A stretch of 64,000 bases of DNA from Oceanospirillum maris DSM 6286. Lineage in GTDB: Bacteria; Pseudomonadota; Gammaproteobacteria; Pseudomonadales; Halomonadaceae. The stretch spans positions 1-64,000 of the forward strand of contig NZ_AUGW01000016.1 in NCBI RefSeq assembly GCF_000422865.1. Reading direction: 5' to 3'. Below the pieces are notes generated by a model. The model did no database searches. It was not told the DNA's origin and saw nothing but the letters and a program-made list of their open reading frames with translations. The position numbers were made by a program, and so were the translations under genes. Each line of letters opens with the position of its first letter. Position 1 is the stretch's first letter. Positions 56,904-64,000 of this stretch are shown piece by piece.

Positions 56904-56959
56904 AAAGAGGCTCAGGAACCCGTTAGCGCAGTGAACCGCTAACCACAGAAGGCTCCTGA
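56904..56959 (-). terminator. attenuator-like hairpin between bufA and bufB
   Basis: The inner stem gttagcg (56922-56928) pairs with cgctaac (56937-56943); an outer stem tcaggaacc (56912-56920) pairs with ggctcctga (56951-56959), one mismatch. On the minus strand the outer arm is followed by CTCTTTTATTG, a weak T tract. This arrangement would let most transcripts end after bufA and a fraction run on into bufBCD. Confidence 0.6.
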
Positions 56960-56984
56960 TATAAACCCAGCTAAACCATAAGGC

Positions 56985-57242
56985 TTAACCTTTAGACGTC
57001 AGACTACCACCCGCAAGTTTAGAGCACATGCCCTTAGGCACTGCGATAAAGGCATCACCTTGGAAATCAGTTTTAGATGTACCAGCGCAAGAACTGTTTT
57101 TCGTTGCGCAGTCGTTATTACCCGCTTTTGCAACGCCATAGCATTTCTCTTTACCTGCAGCCAGAGCTGGGGTCGCAGTGACAGCGCTTAGCGCAATAAT
57201 ACCGGACATGATAGAAGCCATTGCCAATTTAGATTTAGTCAT
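56985..57242 (-). CDS. bufA: DUF2282 bufferin-1 type precursor peptide
   Basis: An 85-aa secreted precursor. The signal peptide (about residues 1-28, ending PALA) is followed by a small core with four Cys at positions 34, 45, 52 and 73, in KCYG, DCAT, SCAG and GMCSKL. This is the pattern of DUF2282, whose Cys are converted by the MNIO enzyme; the mature product binds copper in the periplasm. The AAGKEKCYGVAKAGNNDCA stretch is near-invariant in the family. It is first of bufA-bufB-bufC-bufD. Confidence 0.93.
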   Translation of the reverse strand: MTKSKLAMASIMSGIIALSAVTATPALAAGKEKCYGVAKAGNNDCATKNSSCAGTSKTDFQGDAFIAVPKGMCSKLAGGSLTSKG

Positions 57243-57617
57243 CGTTGTTACCTCAGAATGTTTTTTTTATCTTGGGTTTTAAGTGCGTTTTAGCGTACTC
57301 AATAACATTTACGCGCTATTGATTTAGATGGATGCAAAAAAAATTATTTTTTTAAATAATTGCCACACCATCACATTGAACATGCCAGAAACGACTCATG
57401 GTGGACTCTCTCAGTATGGCTCATAATTGACAGAGATAACGAGATATTGACAAGAACGCACATTATTTAGATGTATATGAGACACTTATTACTTTTGTGT
57501 GATTTACTACATCTGTCAAAGGTTTATTTACGTATGGTATACACTTGAATTAAATAAATACTTTCAGATGCCTCAGTATCACAATACGATCTTAATTTAA
57601 TGCTTAAAGGATGCCTT
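57243..57617. promoter_or_regulatory. divergent region between bufA and the HBM chemoreceptor
   Basis: 375 bp, AT-rich, holding both promoters. Copper-responsive sites are expected for the buf operon, but no palindrome of the CueR/CopY type or a clear sigma-28 box stood out. No small gene is seen. Confidence 0.4.
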
Positions 57618-59564
57618 ATGTTCACTCAGCTTCGGTTAGCTCAGCAGCTTGCTATTGGCTTTGGCGTGCTGATTCTGTTCAGCGTCGTCTTAACTCTATT
57701 CTCCTATAAAGGCTTAAGTGAAAGCTCCCATGGGGTTCAGCAATACCGAGGGTTTGTGGCGGACACCAATATAGCAAGCCACCTGCAAAGCAGCATGCTA
57801 ATGCAGGGCGCTGATGTGCAGAGTTACCTGATACATCAGGAACAAGGCACCCTGGAGCACTACCAAAAGCAGGAAAAAGAAGTTGCCGAACTGATTCTAA
57901 CGGCAAAATCTCAGTTTAAAGATCCTAAGAGATTAGCGCTGATTGAGGATATAGAAGTCCAAATCGCACAATTTCAACAAGCTTTTGATCAGGTTAAAGT
58001 CCAGATTGGTCTTATTGATCGCATCACAGAGCAGCAGCTATACCCAGCAGGTTTTGAGATCCGTAAAACGATGACAACCTTGATTGAAAATGCTTACCTG
58101 AACGGTGTTGGTGATACCATTTTTTATGCCGCCAGCGTGCAGGAACACCTACTACTGGGACGTCTCTACGCTAACCGTTATCTGATTTCACGTAAAAAAG
58201 AACATTATGACCGAGCGGTAAAAGAGCTTGATGACATTATGCCTAACGCACTGACGTTACTAAAGAATGCGTTGGACGGTGAAGACAGTGAGTTATTAAC
58301 CCATTTTGAAGCGAATCATCAAGCTTTTTTAGTTTCCCTTGAAAAGGTTTATCGCTCTGCCAGCCAAGTATCCAAAATAACCCAAGAAACAATTATTCCT
58401 CTGTCCGTAGAAATCACAGTAAAAACCAACCAAATTAAGCAGGATATTTTAAAAGACCAAGAACAGGTCGGCCCAAAACTACAGCAAGATATTGAAAATC
58501 TAACAGACCTGATTTTATTTGTCTCAGCGATTGTTGTTATCGCAGGCATTGTATTTACAGTTGTCATGTTAAGGGTGATCAAACAGCCTATCGGTGGTGA
58601 ACCGCGAGATATCGCTGCTATTACTCGCCAGATCGCCTCTGGCAATCTAAATATTAAGCATCAGGAAAATAGCACCGGAATTCTTCAGTCTGTAGGCCAT
58701 ATGGCTGAGCAGCTTAGAACAATTATTGCATCAATTACTCGCACCGGTAGCCAGCTACAGGACACCGCCCAGTCAGCATCCGCCGTAGCACAGCAAACCC
58801 ATGCCGTTGTTAATGAACAGCAAAGCCGTATAGAACAAATTGCCGCAGCTGTCACCGAGATGGCGGCTAGCATCCATGATGTTGTTGGTCATTCAGAATC
58901 GTCAGCTCAGGCTGCAACGACAGGCATGGACTACGCAATCCAAGGGAAAGAAACCGTACAACAGACTTTAGCGGCGATTAATGATCTTGCCGAAAACGTT
59001 GAGAAATCTGTCGAAACCATACAGTCCCTCGAAGCAAGCAGCACAAATATTGGCTCCGTCACAGAGGTGATTCAAACAATATCCGAGCAAACCAATTTAC
59101 TGGCTTTGAATGCCGCAATCGAAGCAGCTAGAGCCGGTGAATCCGGTCGAGGGTTCGCGGTCGTTGCCGATGAAGTCAGAAACCTGGCTCAACGTAGCCA
59201 AGACTCTGCCCAGACGATTCAGGATATGATTAATCAGCTACAATCGGATATTAACCATGCCGTTGAAACCATGCTCGCCAGCCGAGACAAAGTATTGAAT
59301 ACGGTGGAACAATCTGAAAAAACAGGGATAGCTTTAGATACAATTGTTGAGAGCATCCGACAAATCAGCGAAATGAACGCTCAGGTTGTTACTGCCGTCA
59401 GCCAACAGTCCTCCGTAGCAGAGGAGATCAGTTTCAATATTACCGCGGTCACTCAACTTTCCGATCAAACTGTCGAAGGAGCTCTGCAAACGGCCGACGC
59501 CAGCAGAGAGCTATCTCAGATCTCTAAAGAGTTAGTTAAAACCGTTGATCACTTCAAGCTCTAA
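57618..59564 (+). CDS. Methyl-accepting chemotaxis protein with HBM-type sensor domain
   Basis: A 648-aa chemoreceptor. ATG 57618 is chosen after AAAGGA; an ATG at 57600 has no site. TM1 lies at about residues 11-32. The periplasmic part, about 250 residues and all-helical, with [13 protein letters not shown] and [25 protein letters not shown], suits a helical bimodular (HBM) domain as in McpS, a receptor for organic acids. TM2 is near residue 300, then HAMP and the signalling domain with [20 protein letters not shown]. No CheR-binding tail. The ligand is not determined. Confidence 0.93.
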   Translation: MFTQLRLAQQLAIGFGVLILFSVVLTLFSYKGLSESSHGVQQYRGFVADTNIASHLQSSMLMQGADVQSYLIHQEQGTLEHYQKQEKEVAELILTAKSQFKDPKRLALIEDIEVQIAQFQQAFDQVKVQIGLIDRITEQQLYPAGFEIRKTMTTLIENAYLNGVGDTIFYAASVQEHLLLGRLYANRYLISRKKEHYDRAVKELDDIMPNALTLLKNALDGEDSELLTHFEANHQAFLVSLEKVYRSASQVSKITQETIIPLSVEITVKTNQIKQDILKDQEQVGPKLQQDIENLTDLILFVSAIVVIAGIVFTVVMLRVIKQPIGGEPRDIAAITRQIASGNLNIKHQENSTGILQSVGHMAEQLRTIIASITRTGSQLQDTAQSASAVAQQTHAVVNEQQSRIEQIAAAVTEMAASIHDVVGHSESSAQAATTGMDYAIQGKETVQQTLAAINDLAENVEKSVETIQSLEASSTNIGSVTEVIQTISEQTNLLALNAAIEAARAGESGRGFAVVADEVRNLAQRSQDSAQTIQDMINQLQSDINHAVETMLASRDKVLNTVEQSEKTGIALDTIVESIRQISEMNAQVVTAVSQQSSVAEEISFNITAVTQLSDQTVEGALQTADASRELSQISKELVKTVDHFKL

Positions 59565-59611
59565 ACGGGAATAAATTGATCGCAGAACACCTGCGATTAA
59601 TACTCAAAACG

Positions 59612-59635
59612 CAAAAAGGCAGCCGAGGCTGCCTT
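59612..59635 (+). repeat. 24-bp direct repeat, copy 1 (terminator-like stem)
   Basis: Identical to 61257-61280. Its core ggcagcc/ggctgcc is an inverted repeat. It can end the chemoreceptor transcript, though few T's follow on the plus strand. Confidence 0.9.
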
Positions 59636-59660
59636 AATCAAGATTTCTTAGATCAAAAGC

Positions 59661-60476
59661 CTAATGTTTGCGGGCAAACTCAATTATAGCGCTCTCATCC
59701 TCAGCATTAATCGCCTGGACTCCTAGCATACTCAATTTACCTTTAAACTTCTTAAGGTACTGTTCTAGGCTTTTATCATCCACAGACTCAAGATCCAGTG
59801 TGAACAGAAGATCTTCAGCACTCACATCAGCCTCAATAATATGTTCGGCTTGACTGAGCCACAAATCGGCATGCTTTACGGCATTACCAATAGTGCTTTG
59901 ATCGAAAGCTAGTGGCTTGATCGCTCTTTTCTCAAAAATGTCATCCGCACGTACAAACGGCAAAGTAATCTCCATTAAGCCAGTATTTAAGGTTGCTTTC
60001 TTGTAGACTCTATCCAAATTGATACGTTTGAGTGTCTGCCGCAAATTCTTTTCAAGGTACTTTTCGCGATAATCTCGCGTATTAAAGCTTCGGCCAATGA
60101 AATGATCGAAGAGCCGCTCAGTTTCTTGCGCAATATTCTCTGTCAAAAGAACACGAGTATCTGAAAAAAGAACCACCCCTCCTTTTGGCCTACTTAATTC
60201 AGTAAAAATAGCCTTACCTAACTCAGAGTTATTTTTTTCAACGAGCTTTTTTGCTCGCTCAAATTCAGCTTCAAGAGTCTTGATAATAGTTTTATAAACT
60301 CTCTTATCCATATTATGGAAAAACTGTGTCACTCGACCGAAGCGGGATGGCGCCAACTGAAACTCAAATTGTGACTTAGCTGGACAAAAAACCAAGACGC
60401 CAATGTTGGCAAACTCCTCTGTTTCAAGAAAAGGAGCAAAACGTACAATTTTGTATTGGCATGCAAATTTTTTCAT
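59661..60476 (-). CDS. DUF3037 family protein, partner of the HipA-like kinase
   Basis: A 271-aa cytoplasmic protein of the DUF3037 family, with CQYKIVRFAPFLETEEFANIGVLVFCP at the N-terminus (about residues 5-31). The rest is mixed helical and ends in FKGKLSMLGVQAINAEDESAIIEFA. The family is often found next to HipA-like kinase genes. It follows the kinase gene with a 4-bp overlap, so both are coupled. Whether it is an antitoxin, a substrate or a co-factor of the kinase is unknown. Confidence 0.85.
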   Translation of the reverse strand: MKKFACQYKIVRFAPFLETEEFANIGVLVFCPAKSQFEFQLAPSRFGRVTQFFHNMDKRVYKTIIKTLEAEFERAKKLVEKNNSELGKAIFTELSRPKGGVVLFSDTRVLLTENIAQETERLFDHFIGRSFNTRDYREKYLEKNLRQTLKRINLDRVYKKATLNTGLMEITLPFVRADDIFEKRAIKPLAFDQSTIGNAVKHADLWLSQAEHIIEADVSAEDLLFTLDLESVDDKSLEQYLKKFKGKLSMLGVQAINAEDESAIIEFARKH

Positions 60477-61198
60477 GTGATCTCACCCCAAAATTCGTCC
60501 GTTTCTGCGAGGTCTAAAGTTTTCCTAATATGTTCAAGTGTAGTGGAGGCCAAATCAGATGACTCGAACCACTCCAATGGTATTAGTGACGCGATCGTAT
60601 CTATTTCCTCTCTGAGTAAATCCATTTTACTCAAATAGTGAGCCTTACATGCTAAATCTATCGGATTCCTGGTTATAGCATGCCTGAAGACGTGGGACTC
60701 CATTTCTTCTATAGAGAAATCCTCCGAAAAGGCTAAATTAAAATCAATCACCTGAAGCTGCTGTGACGTAGACTCAAGCAACAAATTAACATTCCCAGCA
60801 ATTTCTCCAATATTTCTATCCGAGTTATTGATCCAGTAATCAAAAACGAAAATATCTCTTTGCAACAACTCAGGAATCAAATTTAAGTCCGACAGTGTCA
60901 ACGTTTCACACGGTTGAACCGACCTAGAACCAAATAAGTACTCAAACTCTAAGTCGCTTTGCCAGGCTGGATCTGTAATTTCTTTTAGCGCTGGATCCAG
61001 ATATAAGATTTGGGGTTCAGGTGTTGGCAGTCCGAAAGATCTTGCCAATTTAGCGGAACACCACTCTGTTACAAGTCCTTTTGTAGTAGAGTTAGACCCC
61101 TTTGCAAAATAGTAGTTTCCATCCTCGGCAAGACAAAGAAAAGGCTCTAGAAATCCTTGTTCAAATGAGCATCGTCGAACTATTTCAACAATATGCAT
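60473..61198 (-). CDS. HipA-like Ser/Thr kinase
   Basis: A 241-aa protein with the catalytic part of HipA-fold kinases and little else (full HipA is about 440 aa). YYFAKGSNSTTKG resembles the nucleotide-binding start, FVFDYWINNSDRNIGEI holds the HRD-like catalytic Asp-Arg-Asn, and QVIDFNLAF the metal-binding DFG-like Asp. Its substrate is not known; the HipA family phosphorylates aminoacyl-tRNA synthetases or other targets. It is first in the cassette with the DUF3037 gene. No HipB-like DNA-binding antitoxin lies beside it. Confidence 0.82.
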   Translation of the reverse strand: MHIVEIVRRCSFEQGFLEPFLCLAEDGNYYFAKGSNSTTKGLVTEWCSAKLARSFGLPTPEPQILYLDPALKEITDPAWQSDLEFEYLFGSRSVQPCETLTLSDLNLIPELLQRDIFVFDYWINNSDRNIGEIAGNVNLLLESTSQQLQVIDFNLAFSEDFSIEEMESHVFRHAITRNPIDLACKAHYLSKMDLLREEIDTIASLIPLEWFESSDLASTTLEHIRKTLDLAETDEFWGEIT

Positions 61199-61256
61199 CC
61201 TGCGGTACTTCTCCTATCTCATCAGAAGTCCTAAATTTAGTCACTCGATGTTAAAT

Positions 61257-61280
61257 CAAAAAGGCAGCCGAGGCTGCCTT
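61257..61280 (-). repeat. 24-bp direct repeat, copy 2, serving as the purL terminator
   Basis: Identical to 59612-59635. On the minus strand the 7-bp stem ggcagcc/ggctgcc is followed by TTTTTG and TTT, a good intrinsic terminator 32 bp after the purL stop. On the plus strand T6 follows too. Confidence 0.9.
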
Positions 61281-61312
61281 TTTTGTACCTTTCAGATAAG
61301 TCGCTTATCCGA

Positions 61313-64000
61313 TCAGTTTGCCCATACCCGTGCGTTGCGGAACATACGCATCCAGGCACCGTCTTCACTCCATTCGTCAGGTACCCAAGAGTTGGTTACG
61401 GCACGACAAACCCGTTCTGGGTGCGGCATCATAATCGTGACGCGGCCATCCGTAGAGGTGAGACCCGTTACTCCAGCCGGTGAGCCGTTCGGGTTCGCCG
61501 GATAGGTTTCAGTCACTTTGCCGTAGTTATCCACGTAGCGCAGGGCCAAATTACCACTATTCAATAGCCCATTAAGGTGGCCTTCATTACGGAATTCTGC
61601 ATGACCTTCACCATGGGCGACGGCGATTGGCATACGAGATCCCGCCATGCCTTGCAGGAATATCGATGGGCTATCCTGTACTTCAACCATACAGACGCGA
61701 CCTTCAAACTGCTCAGACTGGTTGCGTACAAAGCGCGGCCAGTGTTCAGCACCGGGAATCAGCTCATGTAGATTGGACAACATCTGACAACCGTTACACA
61801 CACCCAGAGCGAAGGTATCTTCACGATGGAAGAAATTTTTGAACTGCTCACGGGCAGTAGCATTGAACAAAATGCTCTTCGCCCAACCTTCACCGGCACC
61901 CAGAACATCGCCATAGGAGAAACCACCACAGGCGACCAATCCACGGAACTGATCCAGAGTGACACGACCTTCCAGAATATCGCTCATGTGTACATCAACG
62001 GCTGCGAAACCGGCGTGATCAAAGGCGGCTGCCATTTCGATCTGACCGTTAACACCTTGTTCCCGAACGATGGCTACTTTCGGGCGATGACCCGATGCGA
62101 TCAACGGCGCGGCGACATCTTCGTTGACATCGTAAGTCAGCTCCGCGTGCAAACCTGGATTGGTGGAGTCCAGTAGACTGTCGAACTCTTCCTGTGCACA
62201 GTCTGCGTTATCACGCATCGCCTGAATGCGGTAACTGGTTTCGCTCCATTTGCGCTGATAATTCACGCGAGCATTTTCCAGAACCGCCTCACCATCATAG
62301 GTGAAACGTACCCAGTCTTCGTCGTTCAGCTCGCCGATAACCGCAATGCAGTCACCAAGACCTGCAGCCTGGAATTGGGCTAACACCTCTTCAGAGTCAT
62401 CACGGGAGATCTGAATCACCGCTCCTAGCTCTTCATTAAACAGGGCTGCTAAGACATCTTGATCAGCACCACTATCGGCCAATAGATCCAGCTTGATACT
62501 TAAGCCAATACGACCGGCAAACGACATTTCAGCTAATGTAGCAAACAGGCCGCCATCAGAGCGGTCATGGTATGCCAGCAATTTGTCATCTTGATTCAAA
62601 CCTTGGATAACCGCGAAGAAGGCTTTCAAATCTTCAGCATCATCTAAGTCAGGTGCTTGATTACCTACTTGATTGAAGACTTGCGCCAACGCTGAACCGC
62701 CAAGACGGTTCTGACCACGACCTAGGTCAACCAGGATAATATCGGTATCACCTTTATCCGTGCGCAGTTCTGGCGTCAGTGTCTTACGAGCATTGCTAAC
62801 AGGTGCAAAGCCGGTAATCACCAGAGACAGCGGAGAAGTTACCGCTTTCTCTTCGCCATTGTCGTCCCAAACGGTACGCATGGACATGGAGTCCTTACCG
62901 ACCGGGATCGCGATATCCAACTCAGGAGCCAGCTCCATACCCACCGCTTTTACGGTGTCGAATAAGGCTTGGTTTTCACCGTTGTGATTAGCCGCAGACA
63001 TCCAATTAGCCGATAGTTTGATATCGCCCATCTTGTCAATTCTTGCAGCGGCCAAGTTGGTAATGGTCTCACCTAACGCCATACGACCGGAGGCCGCAGG
63101 GTTAATCAACGCCAGCGGTGTACGCTCGCCCATCGCCATCGCTTCACCAGAAATTGAATCCTGCGTGGTGGTGGTTACCGCAACATCGGCAACCGGTACT
63201 TGCCAAGGCCCCACCATCTGATCACGGGCAACCATACCGGTAATAGAGCGATCGCCAATGGTAATCAGGAAGTTTTTGCTGGCAACCGTTGGTAACTGAA
63301 GTACGCGTTTAGCCGCTTCTTTCAGCTCAATACCATCCAGTTCAAGCTTAGGCAGTTCCAGATTAACACGGTTAAATTCGCGGTACATTTTAGGGGGCTT
63401 GCCGAACAATACGCTCATCGGTAGATCAACGGGGTCATTACTGAACACCGTATCTTGAACCGTTAGGTGCATCTCTTCAGTGGCTTCGCCTACGACAGCA
63501 AATGGGCAGCGTTCACGGGCACAGATCGCTTCAAAGCGCGCTAAATTCTCAGGAGAAACTGCCATCACATAGCGTTCCTGAGATTCGTTACACCAGATTT
63601 CCAGCGGACTCATGCCCGGCTCGTCATTCAGTACTTTACGCAGATCAAACTGACCGCCACGATCGCCATCTTTAACCAGCTCCGGCAGGGCATTAGATAA
63701 ACCGCCTGCGCCAACATCATGGATAAAGCTAATTGGGTTTCTATCGCCCAACTGCCAGCATTGGTCGATCACTTCTTGGCAGCGACGTTCCATCTCTGGG
63801 TTTTCACGCTGTACAGAAGCAAAATCCAGATCTTCAGAGCTGGCACCGGTCGCCATAGAAGACGCCGCGCCGCCGCCTAAACCGATCAACATAGCCGGGC
63901 CGCCTAGAACGATCAGCTTAGCACCGACAATAATGTCACCTTTCTCAACATGATCCGCACGGATATTACCCATACCGCCTGCTAGCATAATCGGCTTGTG
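61313..64000 (-). CDS. purL: Phosphoribosylformylglycinamidine synthase (partial, 5' end outside)
   Basis: The large FGAM synthase, fourth step of purine synthesis. The 895 codons in view are the C-terminal two thirds of a protein of about 1,290 aa; the frame stays open through position 64000. Conserved parts are [39 protein letters not shown] (ATP domain), [11 protein letters not shown] and the class I glutaminase at the end with [11 protein letters not shown] (Cys) and [11 protein letters not shown] (His/Glu). The terminator repeat follows. Confidence 0.98.
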   Translation of the reverse strand, partial: HKPIMLAGGMGNIRADHVEKGDIIVGAKLIVLGGPAMLIGLGGGAASSMATGASSEDLDFASVQRENPEMERRCQEVIDQCWQLGDRNPISFIHDVGAGGLSNALPELVKDGDRGGQFDLRKVLNDEPGMSPLEIWCNESQERYVMAVSPENLARFEAICARERCPFAVVGEATEEMHLTVQDTVFSNDPVDLPMSVLFGKPPKMYREFNRVNLELPKLELDGIELKEAAKRVLQLPTVASKNFLITIGDRSITGMVARDQMVGPWQVPVADVAVTTTTQDSISGEAMAMGERTPLALINPAASGRMALGETITNLAAARIDKMGDIKLSANWMSAANHNGENQALFDTVKAVGMELAPELDIAIPVGKDSMSMRTVWDDNGEEKAVTSPLSLVITGFAPVSNARKTLTPELRTDKGDTDIILVDLGRGQNRLGGSALAQVFNQVGNQAPDLDDAEDLKAFFAVIQGLNQDDKLLAYHDRSDGGLFATLAEMSFAGRIGLSIKLDLLADSGADQDVLAALFNEELGAVIQISRDDSEEVLAQFQAAGLGDCIAVIGELNDEDWVRFTYDGEAVLENARVNYQRKWSETSYRIQAMRDNADCAQEEFDSLLDSTNPGLHAELTYDVNEDVAAPLIASGHRPKVAIVREQGVNGQIEMAAAFDHAGFAAVDVHMSDILEGRVTLDQFRGLVACGGFSYGDVLGAGEGWAKSILFNATAREQFKNFFHREDTFALGVCNGCQMLSNLHELIPGAEHWPRFVRNQSEQFEGRVCMVEVQDSPSIFLQGMAGSRMPIAVAHGEGHAEFRNEGHLNGLLNSGNLALRYVDNYGKVTETYPANPNGSPAGVTGLTSTDGRVTIMMPHPERVCRAVTNSWVPDEWSEDGAWMRMFRNARVWAN

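Noticed and set aside
57480-57600. Sigma-28 promoter before the HBM chemoreceptor
   Set aside because: A CAAAG-like element is present near 57518 but no GCCGATAA-like -10 follows at the right distance.
1-64000. CRISPR array or prophage
   Set aside because: No evenly spaced repeats and no phage structural, integrase or cas genes were found; the IS is the only mobile element seen.

Overview
The window looks like chromosomal DNA of a marine gammaproteobacterium of the Oceanospirillales/Pseudomonadales type. The evidence is the set of core neighbourhoods: guaB-guaA beside xseA, nudF-yqiB-cpdA, the rpsP-rimM-trmD-rplS operon with ffh and a divergent ypjD-corB pair, dsbC-hom-thrC near recJ, and a cmoM-rsmC-cmoA-cmoB block, together with a Na+-pumping oxaloacetate decarboxylase. 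The species is not recognisable from sequence alone. Most of the window is dense housekeeping sequence with clear intrinsic terminators. Many true starts lie inside the longest open frames, and several starts are GTG or TTG.

Region by region. 1-4108: the end of an IS256-family insertion sequence cuts the last gene of a three-gene ABC-three-component (ABC-3C) conflict system (nuclease-like effector, middle component, Rad50-like ATPase). 4238-13967: purine synthesis (guaA, guaB), xseA, an M23 peptidase, an OsmC protein, a small orphan gene and sulfate activation (cysDN). 14187-18934: cpdA, yqiB, nudF, a cache-domain chemoreceptor and greB. 18984-23191: a methionine salvage cluster (mtnB, mtnD, mtnC), trmO, a cold-shock gene with a hairpin-rich leader, a CAU tRNA and a second OsmC protein. 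23241-26187: a ZorA/ZorB-like proton-channel pair plus a putative zinc-binding protein. 26295-31466: the oadGAB operon with a perfect FNR/Anr box upstream, dusC and a small DUF2892 protein.

31619-36732: four methyltransferase-fold genes, three of them for the cmo5U/mcmo5U wobble modification, then a porin. 37152-45062: recJ, a PbgA/YejM-like sulfatase, thrC, hom and dsbC. 45326-51757: ribosome and SRP genes, then ypjD and corB. 51783-54554: an esterase, an acetyltransferase and a potassium channel. 54588-57242: a bufferin-type RiPP operon (DUF2282 precursor, DUF692 MNIO enzyme, DUF2063 partner, DoxX). 57618-64000: an HBM-type chemoreceptor, a DUF3037-HipA-like kinase cassette flanked by two exact copies of a 24-bp terminator sequence, and most of purL, which runs off the end.

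The accessory content that deserves attention is the IS-broken ABC-3C locus, the ZorAB-like trio lacking any known Zorya effector, the bufferin operon with an attenuator-like hairpin after its precursor gene, and the kinase cassette apparently inserted at the purL terminator. No CRISPR array, rRNA operon or prophage was seen.
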